A stretch of 64,000 nt of DNA from Stutzerimonas stutzeri RCH2 (GTDB lineage Bacteria > Pseudomonadota > Gammaproteobacteria > Pseudomonadales > Pseudomonadaceae): the NCBI RefSeq assembly GCF_000327065.1, contig NC_019936.1, positions 1,922,001-1,986,000 on the forward strand. The letters are read 5' to 3'. Of this stretch, positions 10,223-18,529 are shown piece after piece. A program made the translations under genes and the position numbers. The notes below the pieces were generated by a model, which worked only from the letters and a program-made list of their open reading frames with translations, was not told where the DNA came from and searched no databases. Positions within the stretch are counted from its first letter, which is position 1; the number at the start of each line of letters is the position of its first letter.

Positions 10223-10668
10223 AGGTTGTTCATCCTTGACGGAGTGGTTGTTGTTCAAAGAGTGAGACGGCTTGATTCACTTTTTTGCCTGAGGCATTCG
10301 AGTTGTTTTTTCGCCTTTCCAAGAGGACCGGAGTCATCACTCCACACTCCTCAGCGACCAAGTTCGATCGGTAGCCAAAGTATTTCTCCTTCCTGAATGT
10401 TCATCTCCAGCAGCTTTTATATTCAGCCACGCGGAAAGCTTTTTCTTTCCCTCCAGGTTGTAAGACTGCAGCTGTTGCTTGGCAGGTTTAATCCTTTACT
10501 TGTTTATGCGCGCGCTGCAGCAGTACGAACGAGGCGAGACGGCGCCGGTGTTTAGTTAGATGTTGAATTGCCATCCTGACACGCTCACACAGAAGGGATA
10601 GACCGTCCCGATCTGGCTGGGTTCACCGCGGTTCATGGCAATTTCAGCCAATTTTTCGATAAGTTGCC
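10223..10668. other. 446-bp gap upstream of wza
   Basis: No gene is supported here. The first bases hold the wza ribosome site (AAGGA on the minus strand). The rest is relatively AT-rich for this window and probably contains a wza promoter. I saw no JUMPstart/ops element, no convincing sigma-54 -24/-12 pair and no terminator directly after the WecG-family gene. Whether wza is co-transcribed is open. Confidence 0.4.
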
Positions 10669-11436
10669 TCAGCTATCCTGTTTTGCCGGCCTTGCTTTCT
10701 GCGCGCGGTAGTTTTTCTCTCGCATAAAGGCTGGAACTATGAATAACGCGTCATGGGCATAGCGCTTAACCAGTCGTTTAGGCTCGGAGCACATACGATG
10801 CAGCCATTCGAGTTTGCAGTTCTGCATCCAGACCGGTGCACGTTTGATACTGCCGGTGGCGAACGAAATGGATGCACCGATGCAGAAGCCCATGCCGGTT
10901 CGTTCATGACTTTCGATAGAACTGGCGAGTATTTCCTGGCGGGGCGCGCCAACTGCATAGAGCACTAGTTCGGAAGGGTTATCCCTGATGAACTGCAATG
11001 CCTGCTGAACTTCGTCCGGGCGATTGATAAAGCCCATCGGTGGGTTGTGGTGATAAAGCGTAATACCGGGATAGAGCGCTCGGAGCTTGATGCATTCCTG
11101 TTCGGTAGCACCGATCAGGACCACCCGCAGACGATCCCGGTCGGCCCACTCCAGCAGGTCCATCGTCAAATCGCTGCCCGGGATCACCTCTTCTACATGC
11201 ACACCCAAGCGTTGCAGCAGCGGCTGCAGAATTCGGCTGTCGCACAGGCGCAGGCGTGCCTTGGCATAGGCTTCACGCAGCGCAGGGTTTTCCTGCAGCT
11301 GCGCGAGGTGGTCGACATTGGGTGTCACCACGAACGAGTAGGGCTGCTTGACCCCCTCGCGAATGCAGTTCAGCAACGTCGCTTTGCTGCCGGTGTAGAA
11401 ATTCACACCGAACGCGTGGTTAGTCTCGTTAGACAC
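10669..11436 (-). CDS. WecG/TagA/CpsF-family glycosyltransferase
   Basis: A 255-residue glycosyltransferase of the GT26 family, whose known members add N-acetylmannosamine or its uronic acid (WecG, TagA) or glucose (GumM) to a lipid-linked acceptor. Family blocks seen are TPNVDHLAQL (about 38-47), LRLCDSRIL, VGAPRQEI and the C-terminal CIGASISFATGS-KRAP-W-LEWLHR-EPKR arrangement. The start is GTG at 11436 inside the end of the GT2 gene (8-bp overlap), with GGGAG about 12 bp upstream. No better start exists, and coupling to GT2 translation is likely. It should add an inner sugar of the exopolysaccharide unit. Confidence 0.88.
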   Translation of the reverse strand: MSNETNHAFGVNFYTGSKATLLNCIREGVKQPYSFVVTPNVDHLAQLQENPALREAYAKARLRLCDSRILQPLLQRLGVHVEEVIPGSDLTMDLLEWADRDRLRVVLIGATEQECIKLRALYPGITLYHHNPPMGFINRPDEVQQALQFIRDNPSELVLYAVGAPRQEILASSIESHERTGMGFCIGASISFATGSIKRAPVWMQNCKLEWLHRMCSEPKRLVKRYAHDALFIVPAFMREKNYRAQKARPAKQDS

Positions 11437-12304
11437 TCATCGTTACTCCCTTGAAAGCGCCTTTTACGCCGGACCAGGCGAGGCTGGGATGGTTGAACTC
11501 CTTGATGACGGTGATCGCCGACAGGAAGCAGGCCGACGCGAACGCGAAGCCCTGGCCGTAGAAGCGCTTGTTGAAACGGGTTGCCGCGCGGTTGCGGTAG
11601 TAGTGGTAGAAGGCCGAACGACCACCCGAGCTGAGCGAGCCGTAGTGGAAGAGCCTGCTGCTGGGTACGACGCGGATCGAGATGCCCTTCTTCTTCGCCT
11701 GGAACTGCCAGTCGACTTCCTCGGAGTACATGAAGTACGCCTCGTCCATCAGGCCGATGCGCTCGACCAGCTTGGCCGAGAAGGCCAGGCTGCAACCCAT
11801 CAGGTAATCGGGTTGCTCGCTGTTCTGCGCCATGGCCTCTAGGGTCTGGTCCTTGCCCAGCAGCTTGGCTTTGCCCAGCAGCGGGTAGAGCTTGCCGCCG
11901 CCGTAGCATTCCAGGCGCCCGGTGTCGGCGCTGAGGATGACCGAGCCGACGAACTGGCGGTCGTTCTCTTTCAGCGCATCGAGCAGCGGCGTAAAGGCAT
12001 CGCTATCGACATAGGTGTCGTTGTTGACGATCCAGAAATTGGTCACTGGCAGGTTGTCCAACGCCCAACGCAGGCCGTAGTTGTTGCCGCCGGCGTAACC
12101 GTTGTTCTCCGGGTTGGCGAGCAGCGTCACGTTGTGGCGAGGCTTGGCCTCCAGCCATTGGTTGAATGCCACGACGGAGCCGTCCTGGGAGTCGTTGTCG
12201 ATGACCACCACATGGTTGAGAGCCGGGCAATGAGCGAGCAGGCTCTCAACGCAACTGATGGTTTCAGTAGCTGCCTTGTAGTTGAGGATAAGCGCGACGT
12301 TCAT
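11429..12304 (-). CDS. Family 2 glycosyltransferase
   Basis: A 291-residue inverting GT-A glycosyltransferase of the type that includes rhamnosyltransferases. The N-terminus MNVALILNYKAATET, the VVIDNDSQDGS block, NNGYAGGNNYGLR and the acidic NND (DxD-like) motif are all present. The later SLAFSAKLVERIGLMDE and SEEVDWQFQAKKKG stretches are typical of the family. A hydrophobic C-terminal part suggests peripheral membrane contact. Its start lies 41 bp inside the wzy gene, and its stop overlaps the next gene. It probably adds one sugar to the lipid-linked repeat. Confidence 0.88.
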   Translation of the reverse strand: MNVALILNYKAATETISCVESLLAHCPALNHVVVIDNDSQDGSVVAFNQWLEAKPRHNVTLLANPENNGYAGGNNYGLRWALDNLPVTNFWIVNNDTYVDSDAFTPLLDALKENDRQFVGSVILSADTGRLECYGGGKLYPLLGKAKLLGKDQTLEAMAQNSEQPDYLMGCSLAFSAKLVERIGLMDEAYFMYSEEVDWQFQAKKKGISIRVVPSSRLFHYGSLSSGGRSAFYHYYRNRAATRFNKRFYGQGFAFASACFLSAITVIKEFNHPSLAWSGVKGAFKGVTMSV

Positions 12305-13520
12305 GGATGGTTTCCTGGCTGCGAAGGTGACGGGCCCTGAGGGCGTGAATGACGAACAGCATTGCGATGACCGGTTGGCCGTACTCGAATAGCCCGTTGA
12401 GTGGCCAGATGACGAAGAAAGCGAGCATCGTGGCGTAGATGAAGGTCATGTCGGTGGCGATGTTTTTGGCGATTCGGTGGTAGACGAACAGCGTCATCGG
12501 GATGATGAGGAACGTGAGGAAGCCGAAGCGGAACAACGTGCCGATGATTCCGACATCGGACAGGAAGAAATGCTCACCGAAGTAGGGGATGAAGCCGTCC
12601 TGCCACATCAGCGACAGCGATCCGCTGGGCAGCCAGTTGACCTGATCCAGATGGGCGAAGATCAGGGAAATGGTGACCGAGCGGGCGCCGTCTTCCACGC
12701 CTTCGAGCGTGCTGTCGTAGAACTCGGTATTGAAGCCTAGAACTTCCAGCAGGCTCGGGTAGAAATAGAACGGCGACAGCAGAATCGACAGCGATGCCGC
12801 CCAGATAATCGCCTTGGCGCGCAGGCAGAACAGGGTGAAGGCCAGGCACAGTACGATCAGCTGACGGGTCTGGGTAGCGAACACCAGGGTCAGCAGTAGC
12901 ACTGCGGCGATCACCAGATAGAGCGTCTTGCTGCGTGCCGCACCGCTGATCGGCGATGCGCCCTTCGACCAGATCTGGATGCAGTAGAAGTAAGCCAGGC
13001 AGATCAGATACGGGCCGATGGAGGAGCGATCCGGACGGTCATCGGAACGGACTTCCGGCCGCATATCGGGGATGACGCCAAACTTGAAGCACCAGGAGAA
13101 GAATGCCGCGATCAAGGCTGCATATAGCAGCGCGCGTTCGAACTGCAGGGTCCCGACCCGCTTGCCGAGAAACAGCAGCGGCGCGAAACCGAGGCAGGCC
13201 AGTACGCGACGCTCCTCGATGAGACCGAATACGATCGGTTGCCCATAGGTGAAATACGCGAATATCGCCGGCATCACCAGGAACACCACGCTGGTGTACG
13301 CGCAGTAGTACATCAGGATGCGAAATTCACGCGGTGCGTCTTCCGCGGATGCGAGCAGCAGCAGAATGGTGAAGATGATGCAGACCGCGAGGTACACCTC
13401 GTTCAGTCCTTTGATGCCGTAGGGGTTGTGCGGACTGTCACCGAACACGGAGAAGTGCAGCACCATCGCCAGGATCAGCAGCGGAAAAAAGAAGAAGCGT
13501 GAACTGAAATTCGTCATCAA
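12264..13520 (-). CDS. wzy: O-antigen/EPS polymerase-like membrane protein (putative Wzy)
   Basis: A 418-residue polytopic membrane protein. Hydrophobic segments begin at residue 9 and recur through the C-terminus, with a large polar loop (around RPEVRSDDRPDRSS) and another near residues 270-320. This layout, and its position between flippase and glycosyltransferase genes, fits a Wzy polymerase that joins flipped repeat units in the periplasm. Wzy proteins share little sequence, so the call rests on topology and context. It overlaps the GT2 start by 41 bp. Confidence 0.7.
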   Translation of the reverse strand: MMTNFSSRFFFFPLLILAMVLHFSVFGDSPHNPYGIKGLNEVYLAVCIIFTILLLLASAEDAPREFRILMYYCAYTSVVFLVMPAIFAYFTYGQPIVFGLIEERRVLACLGFAPLLFLGKRVGTLQFERALLYAALIAAFFSWCFKFGVIPDMRPEVRSDDRPDRSSIGPYLICLAYFYCIQIWSKGASPISGAARSKTLYLVIAAVLLLTLVFATQTRQLIVLCLAFTLFCLRAKAIIWAASLSILLSPFYFYPSLLEVLGFNTEFYDSTLEGVEDGARSVTISLIFAHLDQVNWLPSGSLSLMWQDGFIPYFGEHFFLSDVGIIGTLFRFGFLTFLIIPMTLFVYHRIAKNIATDMTFIYATMLAFFVIWPLNGLFEYGQPVIAMLFVIHALRARHLRSQETIHERRAYPQLQGSY

Positions 13521-13561
13521 CCTGAGTCCTTAGGTATTGGTTCCTTGAGCGCTACGGCTGT

Positions 13562-14812
13562 TCAAGCCGTCTCCAGCGCCCGCTTCTTGATCTTCTTGCG
13601 TCGTACCAGCAAGCCGGTGAACGCCTTGAAGCTCTGATAGAACCCGATCTCCTTGATCCCTTTGCCAAGCTCGAAGCCTTTGTACGAAGGGGTTTTGAGC
13701 AGTAGCAGCTTCATCGCCCACAACCGCGGCAGGATCGTAGTGCGGCGGTAGTACTGGAACGGCTGGATGGCGAAGATGCTGTTCGTATCGAAAGCTTCCG
13801 CTTTGACAACGCCATCGGCCTCCGCGTTGCGAAAAAGTTCGCGGCCTTTTGCGGTGCGTACCAGAATCAGCGAGTTGCCTTCGCGCTCCTCGAAGGAGGG
13901 ATAGCCTTTTTCATCGCCTTCCCAGCCATCGGCGCAGACGATATCGGCGAACTCACCGATGCCGTCCGGGCAGATCTTGCAGCGGGTCTGCAGATGGCGG
14001 TTGAGCACCTTTCCCCACGAGTCGTTGTAGGTCATGGTGCGTTCATCGCCGTTCTTCAGCGTCGCCTTGGTCAGCCCCGGCCAGCCGTCGCCGCGGTAGC
14101 GGAAGGCGGTGACGTCACTGCGCTCGACCTCGAGTTTGTCCAGTACCTGTTCGGTGCCCTGCAGGCTCGGCGTGCCGGCGCACATGAAGGAGACGATGAA
14201 GGGGATGTTCTCCTTCAGCCGCGGGTTGTGCTGTTGCATCTGGCGTACCGCGGCGACGTCGCACGGCTTGCCGATGAACAGGTACTTCTCGGTGGACATG
14301 GCTACCCACTTCAATGCTTCGCCGGGGCTGGCCGGTGCATAGCGCGAGCCGGAGGAGGCGATGATGTTCTGCCGCGAACGGCTGATGGTCGCGACGTTCT
14401 CCAGCGGATCGGTCTGCGAGGCCTGAATCTGGATCACGCCATCGACCAGCCGGTTTTCCAGGCAGTACTGCGCCAGCGCCGAGATCACGCCGCCGGATGA
14501 GCCAGCCTGGCGGATTTCATTGTCAGTCGCGTAGCCCTTCATGGTGTCGAGGATCTCGCCCCAGATCGGGTGGTAGTTGGCCGATTTGTAAGGGCGGATA
14601 TCCAGGTTCAGCGCCGGGCATGACTTGGCGAATGCTGCGCTGGTCTGCTCGTTGGCGACCGGCTTGTTCTGGTACTGATCGTTCAGTACCGGGCGGTGAT
14701 AACCGTCGCCGGTCAGCCGAATCTTGATGGCGTCGTCATCGGCTACCGAGCTGCACATGCCGCAGCCGCTGCAGAGGTCGTTGTTCAGCACGCGATTCAA
14801 TAAAGCTTTCAT
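13562..14812 (-). CDS. Coenzyme F420 hydrogenase/dehydrogenase beta-subunit-like iron-sulfur protein (EPS locus)
   Basis: A 416-residue soluble protein of the FrhB family. The N-terminus has a ferredoxin-like CSGCGMC motif (Cys14, 17, 20). A second Cys-rich segment, TRCKICPDG, precedes IVCADGWEGD. The IGKPCDVAAVRQMQ and FVSFMCAGTPSLQGTE blocks are family hallmarks. In methanogens FrhB handles F420. In bacterial polysaccharide loci relatives often sit beside pyruvyl transferases, but their role is poorly defined. Here it lies between wzx and wzy and near the pyruvyl transferase, so a redox step on a sugar or on the ketal donor is a fair guess, not a demonstrated one. Confidence 0.82.
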   Translation of the reverse strand: MKALLNRVLNNDLCSGCGMCSSVADDDAIKIRLTGDGYHRPVLNDQYQNKPVANEQTSAAFAKSCPALNLDIRPYKSANYHPIWGEILDTMKGYATDNEIRQAGSSGGVISALAQYCLENRLVDGVIQIQASQTDPLENVATISRSRQNIIASSGSRYAPASPGEALKWVAMSTEKYLFIGKPCDVAAVRQMQQHNPRLKENIPFIVSFMCAGTPSLQGTEQVLDKLEVERSDVTAFRYRGDGWPGLTKATLKNGDERTMTYNDSWGKVLNRHLQTRCKICPDGIGEFADIVCADGWEGDEKGYPSFEEREGNSLILVRTAKGRELFRNAEADGVVKAEAFDTNSIFAIQPFQYYRRTTILPRLWAMKLLLLKTPSYKGFELGKGIKEIGFYQSFKAFTGLLVRRKKIKKRALETA

Positions 14813-14876
14813 ACCTGCCTTCCCTTGAGCGGCCAGCCGTGCGCAAGGCGCGACTGGCAGTATTTAACGAGCGCGG

Positions 14877-16109
14877 TCATGCGGGCTGGCGCTGCTTGCG
14901 ATAGATGTTGAGCACCGCATAACCGTAAATAAACGTCAGGACGACCATGCCCAGAGTGGACACCCAGGGCGCCGCCTGTATCCCGTGCGACGGGATGAAA
15001 ATCCAGTAACAGGCCACCGTGATCACGCCCGAGGCGATGATGCCGAAGGTGCGCAGAAAGCCCGTGCCCATGGCCAGCAACTGCACGCCCAGGCCGGCGG
15101 CAATGAAGCGCGCCGCGGTAAAGCAGGCGAAGGCCAGCCACAGGGTGTTCAGCTCCGCGTACTCGGCGCCGAGGAAGTAGTCGGTGAACAGTGGGCCGAT
15201 GAAGAAGAACGCCAGCGCGAAGATCAGGCCCATGCCGGTGTATTCGCCGAGGATGCGCGCGCCGTAGCGGATCAGGCCGGCCGTCTTGTTGTGCAGCTGG
15301 TAGGCGAAACGCGGAATATGCACGCTGGCCAGCAGCACGCTGAACGGCACCGCACCCTGAATCAGGCGTGAGCCGGCGAAGTAGATGCCCGCCGCTTCGC
15401 GGCCGGCGAGGTGGTTGACCAGAATGACGTCGAGCTGGGCGAAGATATTGGTCGCACCGCTGTCGATGGCGAAACTGGTGGAGGATTTGAAGCGCTCCCC
15501 CAATACCTGCCAGGAGCTGCGCAGAATGCCGCCCAGTGCGAGGATCTTCGACAGCGCACGAAGGGCGAATGTCGCGTAGATCAGTCGCGACAGCAGAAAC
15601 GCCACGCCAATGGCCAGCACGTCGTTGCGCAGCAGGATCGCCGCGCCGATGAGCACGAAATGCACCAGCGCAGTTGCCGCCACGATCTTCGTTTCGCGGT
15701 GGAACTGGCCGATGCTGCGGAACACCGTCAGCCCCAGATCGCCGTAAGACGAAGCCAGGGTGCCGAGCAGGAACAGCACCGCAGCGAAGCGCTCGGTGGT
15801 GTGCAGATCGAGGACAAACAGGATGATCGGCAGCAGCACGATGCAGGCCGGCAGCACCAGTACCGACTTCGCCGCCAGGCTGGCCGACATGATCTCGCCG
15901 GCCCGATGGCGCTCGGCACCGATGTCGCGCAGCGCACGCATGCCGAAGCCGTAGTCGGTCACCAGGGCGACGATGGTCGACCAAGTGATCACGATCGAAA
16001 TGAAGCCGAAATCGCTCGGCCCCAGCGTGCGGGCGAGGATCAGCAGGGTGCCGAGCTGCACGGCGGTACGAGCCGCCGTGGTAACCCCCATCAGGGCGTG
16101 ATCGCGCAT
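14877..16109 (-). CDS. wzx: Oligosaccharide flippase (Wzx-like)
   Basis: A 410-residue membrane protein of the MOP superfamily with about 12 hydrophobic segments spread along its length. The N-terminal pattern ARTLGPSDFGFISIV is typical of Wzx/RfbX flippases, and positive residues sit in the predicted cytoplasmic loops. It should move the undecaprenyl-linked repeat unit to the periplasm. The ATG lies two bases after the stop of the pyruvyl transferase (TAA-TC-ATG), so the two are in one operon. An alternative frame over the same DNA is a shadow. Confidence 0.87.
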   Translation of the reverse strand: MRDHALMGVTTAARTAVQLGTLLILARTLGPSDFGFISIVITWSTIVALVTDYGFGMRALRDIGAERHRAGEIMSASLAAKSVLVLPACIVLLPIILFVLDLHTTERFAAVLFLLGTLASSYGDLGLTVFRSIGQFHRETKIVAATALVHFVLIGAAILLRNDVLAIGVAFLLSRLIYATFALRALSKILALGGILRSSWQVLGERFKSSTSFAIDSGATNIFAQLDVILVNHLAGREAAGIYFAGSRLIQGAVPFSVLLASVHIPRFAYQLHNKTAGLIRYGARILGEYTGMGLIFALAFFFIGPLFTDYFLGAEYAELNTLWLAFACFTAARFIAAGLGVQLLAMGTGFLRTFGIIASGVITVACYWIFIPSHGIQAAPWVSTLGMVVLTFIYGYAVLNIYRKQRQPA

Positions 16110-16111
16110 GA

Positions 16112-17299
16112 TTATCTCTGATACGCGGCCTGGGGCTGGTGCAGTGTGGCGAGGATCTGCTCCAGCCCAGCACTGTAGGCGTCCAGCTTGCGACGGATGA
16201 TCGCGCCACTGGCGGCGACCTCGGCTTTTAGCTGTTCACGGTTGTCCAGGTGCGCCAGAACCAGCTCCAGTGCGCTCTCGGTATCCTCGGTCTTGAGGTC
16301 GACCACGCGGTGATAGTCGAGCGACTGATAGAGACCGGCGAACTTGCGGCTGTAGGCCAGCGGCACGACCGGTACGCCGGCGGAGAAGGCGCCGATGGTG
16401 GCGTGCATGCGCGCACCGACGAAGAAATCCATGCCACTGATATACGACTTTGCTTCGATCGGGCCCTTGAAACGCGGCGCCAGCTTGAGCTCCGGATACT
16501 GCTGCTGCAGCTGCTGGGACACGGTGTAGTCATCTTCGGCAGGGAAACCGATCGGGATCACGTGCGGCACCAGGTGCACTTCGTGGCCGCGCTCGAGCAG
16601 GGTGCGGATCAGGCGATCGGTGAGTGCCTTGTAGTCGGCACGCAAACCGAACTGGTTGGCGGTGCCTTCGTAACCGCCGTGGTGCAGCAGTGCCGATACG
16701 CTGAGGCCAACGGCCAGCTTGTTCGGGTCGCGATGTTCGCTCTGACGGTCGAAGGGCAGGGCGAAGGCGACGTCGATGACCTCGTCGCGGTTGACGATGC
16801 CGAGTTGCTTGAGCACGTCGAACGACTGGTGGTCACGGGCGAAGACCATGGTGCTCTTTTTCATCGCCCATGCCGATGTCTTGGTAGCCCAGTCGGCCTT
16901 GAACGGGCCGATGGTCTGCGGCGAGAGAATCAGTGGTACGCGGCCGCCGAGGGCCATGCCCTTGCTGACCAGCAGCTTGATCAGGCGTTTCGCACCGTAG
17001 ATGTCGGAGAAACTATCGCCTTCGCCGATATCGAATACTGCGTCGCAGGAGCTGATCGCCTGGTAAAGGCCGTGGGGGTTCTTCAGCAGCGCCTTCTCGT
17101 TGAATTCGATGAATTCGTACTTGAAACGCTCGGTGGACGGCGGGTAATCGCACGGGCCGGATGAGCCGATGATGAGGAACTCCGGCGTGATGCCGCACTT
17201 GCGAGCCGCCTCGTCGATCAACAGCATGTTGGAAATACTCAATGCGCCAACCCCGAGGTTGCCGGATGAGAACGAATGCCACAGCAATCCGAATTTCAT
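16112..17299 (-). CDS. Polysaccharide pyruvyl transferase family protein
   Basis: A 395-residue protein of the WcaK/CsaB/AmsJ group, GT-B-like enzymes that put a ketal-linked pyruvate on a sugar using phosphoenolpyruvate. The N-terminus LLWHSFSSGNLGVGALSISN and the later FFVGARMHATIGAFSAGVPVVPLAYSRKF block are diagnostic. An in-frame GTG at 17311 exists, but GGAG lies directly against it and 11 bp before ATG 17299, so 17299 is chosen. Pyruvylation would make the polymer acidic. It lies between the GH5 gene and wzx. Confidence 0.88.
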   Translation of the reverse strand: MKFGLLWHSFSSGNLGVGALSISNMLLIDEAARKCGITPEFLIIGSSGPCDYPPSTERFKYEFIEFNEKALLKNPHGLYQAISSCDAVFDIGEGDSFSDIYGAKRLIKLLVSKGMALGGRVPLILSPQTIGPFKADWATKTSAWAMKKSTMVFARDHQSFDVLKQLGIVNRDEVIDVAFALPFDRQSEHRDPNKLAVGLSVSALLHHGGYEGTANQFGLRADYKALTDRLIRTLLERGHEVHLVPHVIPIGFPAEDDYTVSQQLQQQYPELKLAPRFKGPIEAKSYISGMDFFVGARMHATIGAFSAGVPVVPLAYSRKFAGLYQSLDYHRVVDLKTEDTESALELVLAHLDNREQLKAEVAASGAIIRRKLDAYSAGLEQILATLHQPQAAYQR

Positions 17300-17318
17300 G
17301 TTCGATTTCACTCCAGAA

Positions 17319-18398
17319 TTAGTCAGCGTTCTGCGCAGGGGTAGGGCCGATGGCGGTGCAGTCGTTCGCCAGATGTTTGCGCATGAGCTCCATCTGCGGA
17401 CGGTCCTTGCCGTTACGCGGCTCTATCGCAAGCTTGTAGGTGCCCCAGCCCGGGCCGCCGGCCCAATAGGCACTGGGTACGCAGTTGTCGTTGAGGTAGG
17501 CGAGCAGGTTGTCCATGGCGACTGCTGCCTCGGGTAGGTCGTCCGGGATGCCGTACTCGCCGAGAAAACCCTTCTGTCCGTGTTTCTTCAGCCATTCAAT
17601 GAAGGGACGAGCCCGTTCTACCCCAAGCATCGGGTCAATATCGTTACTGGTCTTCGCCATGTACTTGCCGGAAAAGTCCTTGTCGAAGTACAGGTGCGCC
17701 TCGTAGACGATCCGGTCGGCGGGGTCGTTGATCAGGAAGTTGGCGTTCACCTGCGGCCAGTGATAGGCACTCGACCAGCGCTCGCCCTCGATGAAGATCA
17801 GTGTCTGATCGTCGACTTCGCGGATGGCGTCGACGGCCGCCTGGGCGGCGCCCGGCCAGAGGCCGACCGTACCGTGCGGCTCATTCATGATGTCGTAGCC
17901 GAGCAGGCCGCGATGGCCCTTGAAGTGTTGCGCCAGCTGACGCCACACCGATGCATAGGCCTCGTAAGGCACTTTGCTCGAACCGATGAGTTCGCCGTGG
18001 TAACGACCATAGTTGTGCATGTCCAGAATGACCTTCTGGCCGTTCTGCGCGGCCAAATCCAGGGTCTTCTTCAACAACCGTATCTGGTCGAAGTTCAATC
18101 CGGCGTCGAGCGAATGCTGAACACGCTCCCAGATGAACGGGAAGCGAATCAGGCGAATGCCTTGATCGGCGTAGTACTTGAAGTGTTTCTTTTCTGGGTA
18201 GAAGTAGTGAGTCCCGTTCTTCCCAGGCGTGATGTGCGGAGCGAAGCCGGCGCCAGAGAGATTGACCCCGTGCAGGGCGAGGCCTTTATCGTCGCTTGGC
18301 CATTCGGTCGCGCCCAAGCCGGCTGTGGCCAGCGCTGCAACCAGTGCCACGGCCAGGCGAGTCGAGCGCAGGGCTGTCCGGTCAGGGTGTCTGGTCAT
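17319..18398 (-). CDS. Secreted glycoside hydrolase family 5 (cellulase-like) in the EPS locus
   Basis: A 359-residue TIM-barrel glycanase with an N-terminal signal peptide (basic MTRHPDRTALRSTR, then an Ala/Val/Leu core). The acid/base Glu173 is in YDIMNEPHG and the nucleophile Glu281 in LGEYGIP; other GH5 landmarks are GIRLIRFPFIWER and LDMHNYGRYHG. ATG 18398 has AGG about 9 bp upstream and is preferred to GTG 18407. GH5 members cut beta-1,4-glucans, mannans and related chains. Glycanases in EPS loci usually trim or release their own polymer in the periplasm (compare PslG, BcsZ), so beta-linked glucose or mannose in this polymer is a reasonable inference. Confidence 0.88.
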   Translation of the reverse strand: MTRHPDRTALRSTRLAVALVAALATAGLGATEWPSDDKGLALHGVNLSGAGFAPHITPGKNGTHYFYPEKKHFKYYADQGIRLIRFPFIWERVQHSLDAGLNFDQIRLLKKTLDLAAQNGQKVILDMHNYGRYHGELIGSSKVPYEAYASVWRQLAQHFKGHRGLLGYDIMNEPHGTVGLWPGAAQAAVDAIREVDDQTLIFIEGERWSSAYHWPQVNANFLINDPADRIVYEAHLYFDKDFSGKYMAKTSNDIDPMLGVERARPFIEWLKKHGQKGFLGEYGIPDDLPEAAVAMDNLLAYLNDNCVPSAYWAGGPGWGTYKLAIEPRNGKDRPQMELMRKHLANDCTAIGPTPAQNAD

Positions 18399-18492
18399 CG
18401 CTAACACCTATCTTCAGGCAAAAAAATATTCACTGGCTCGCGCAGAGTCAGTTACTAGGCAGCTATAGAAAAAAAGATGAATGCAGTGCCCG

Positions 18493-18520
18493 GCATGGCG
18501 ACGGTTTCCCGTCGCCATGC
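18493..18520. repeat. Perfect 12-bp hairpin between wzc and the GH5 gene
   Basis: GCATGGCGACGG (18493-18504) pairs perfectly with CCGTCGCCATGC (18509-18520) across a 4-base loop, 9 bp after the wzc stop. On the minus strand no U-run follows at once; a run of A on the plus strand (about 18467-18474) would give one only some 20 nt later. It may act as a weak terminator or as an mRNA 3'-end stabiliser that lowers expression of the following genes. Confidence 0.65.
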
Positions 18521-18529
18521 GGATCACCT

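Noticed and set aside
14809..16209. A 466-codon minus-strand frame over the wzx region
   Set aside because: It is an out-of-frame reading of wzx, rich in Arg/His/Pro, without membrane segments.
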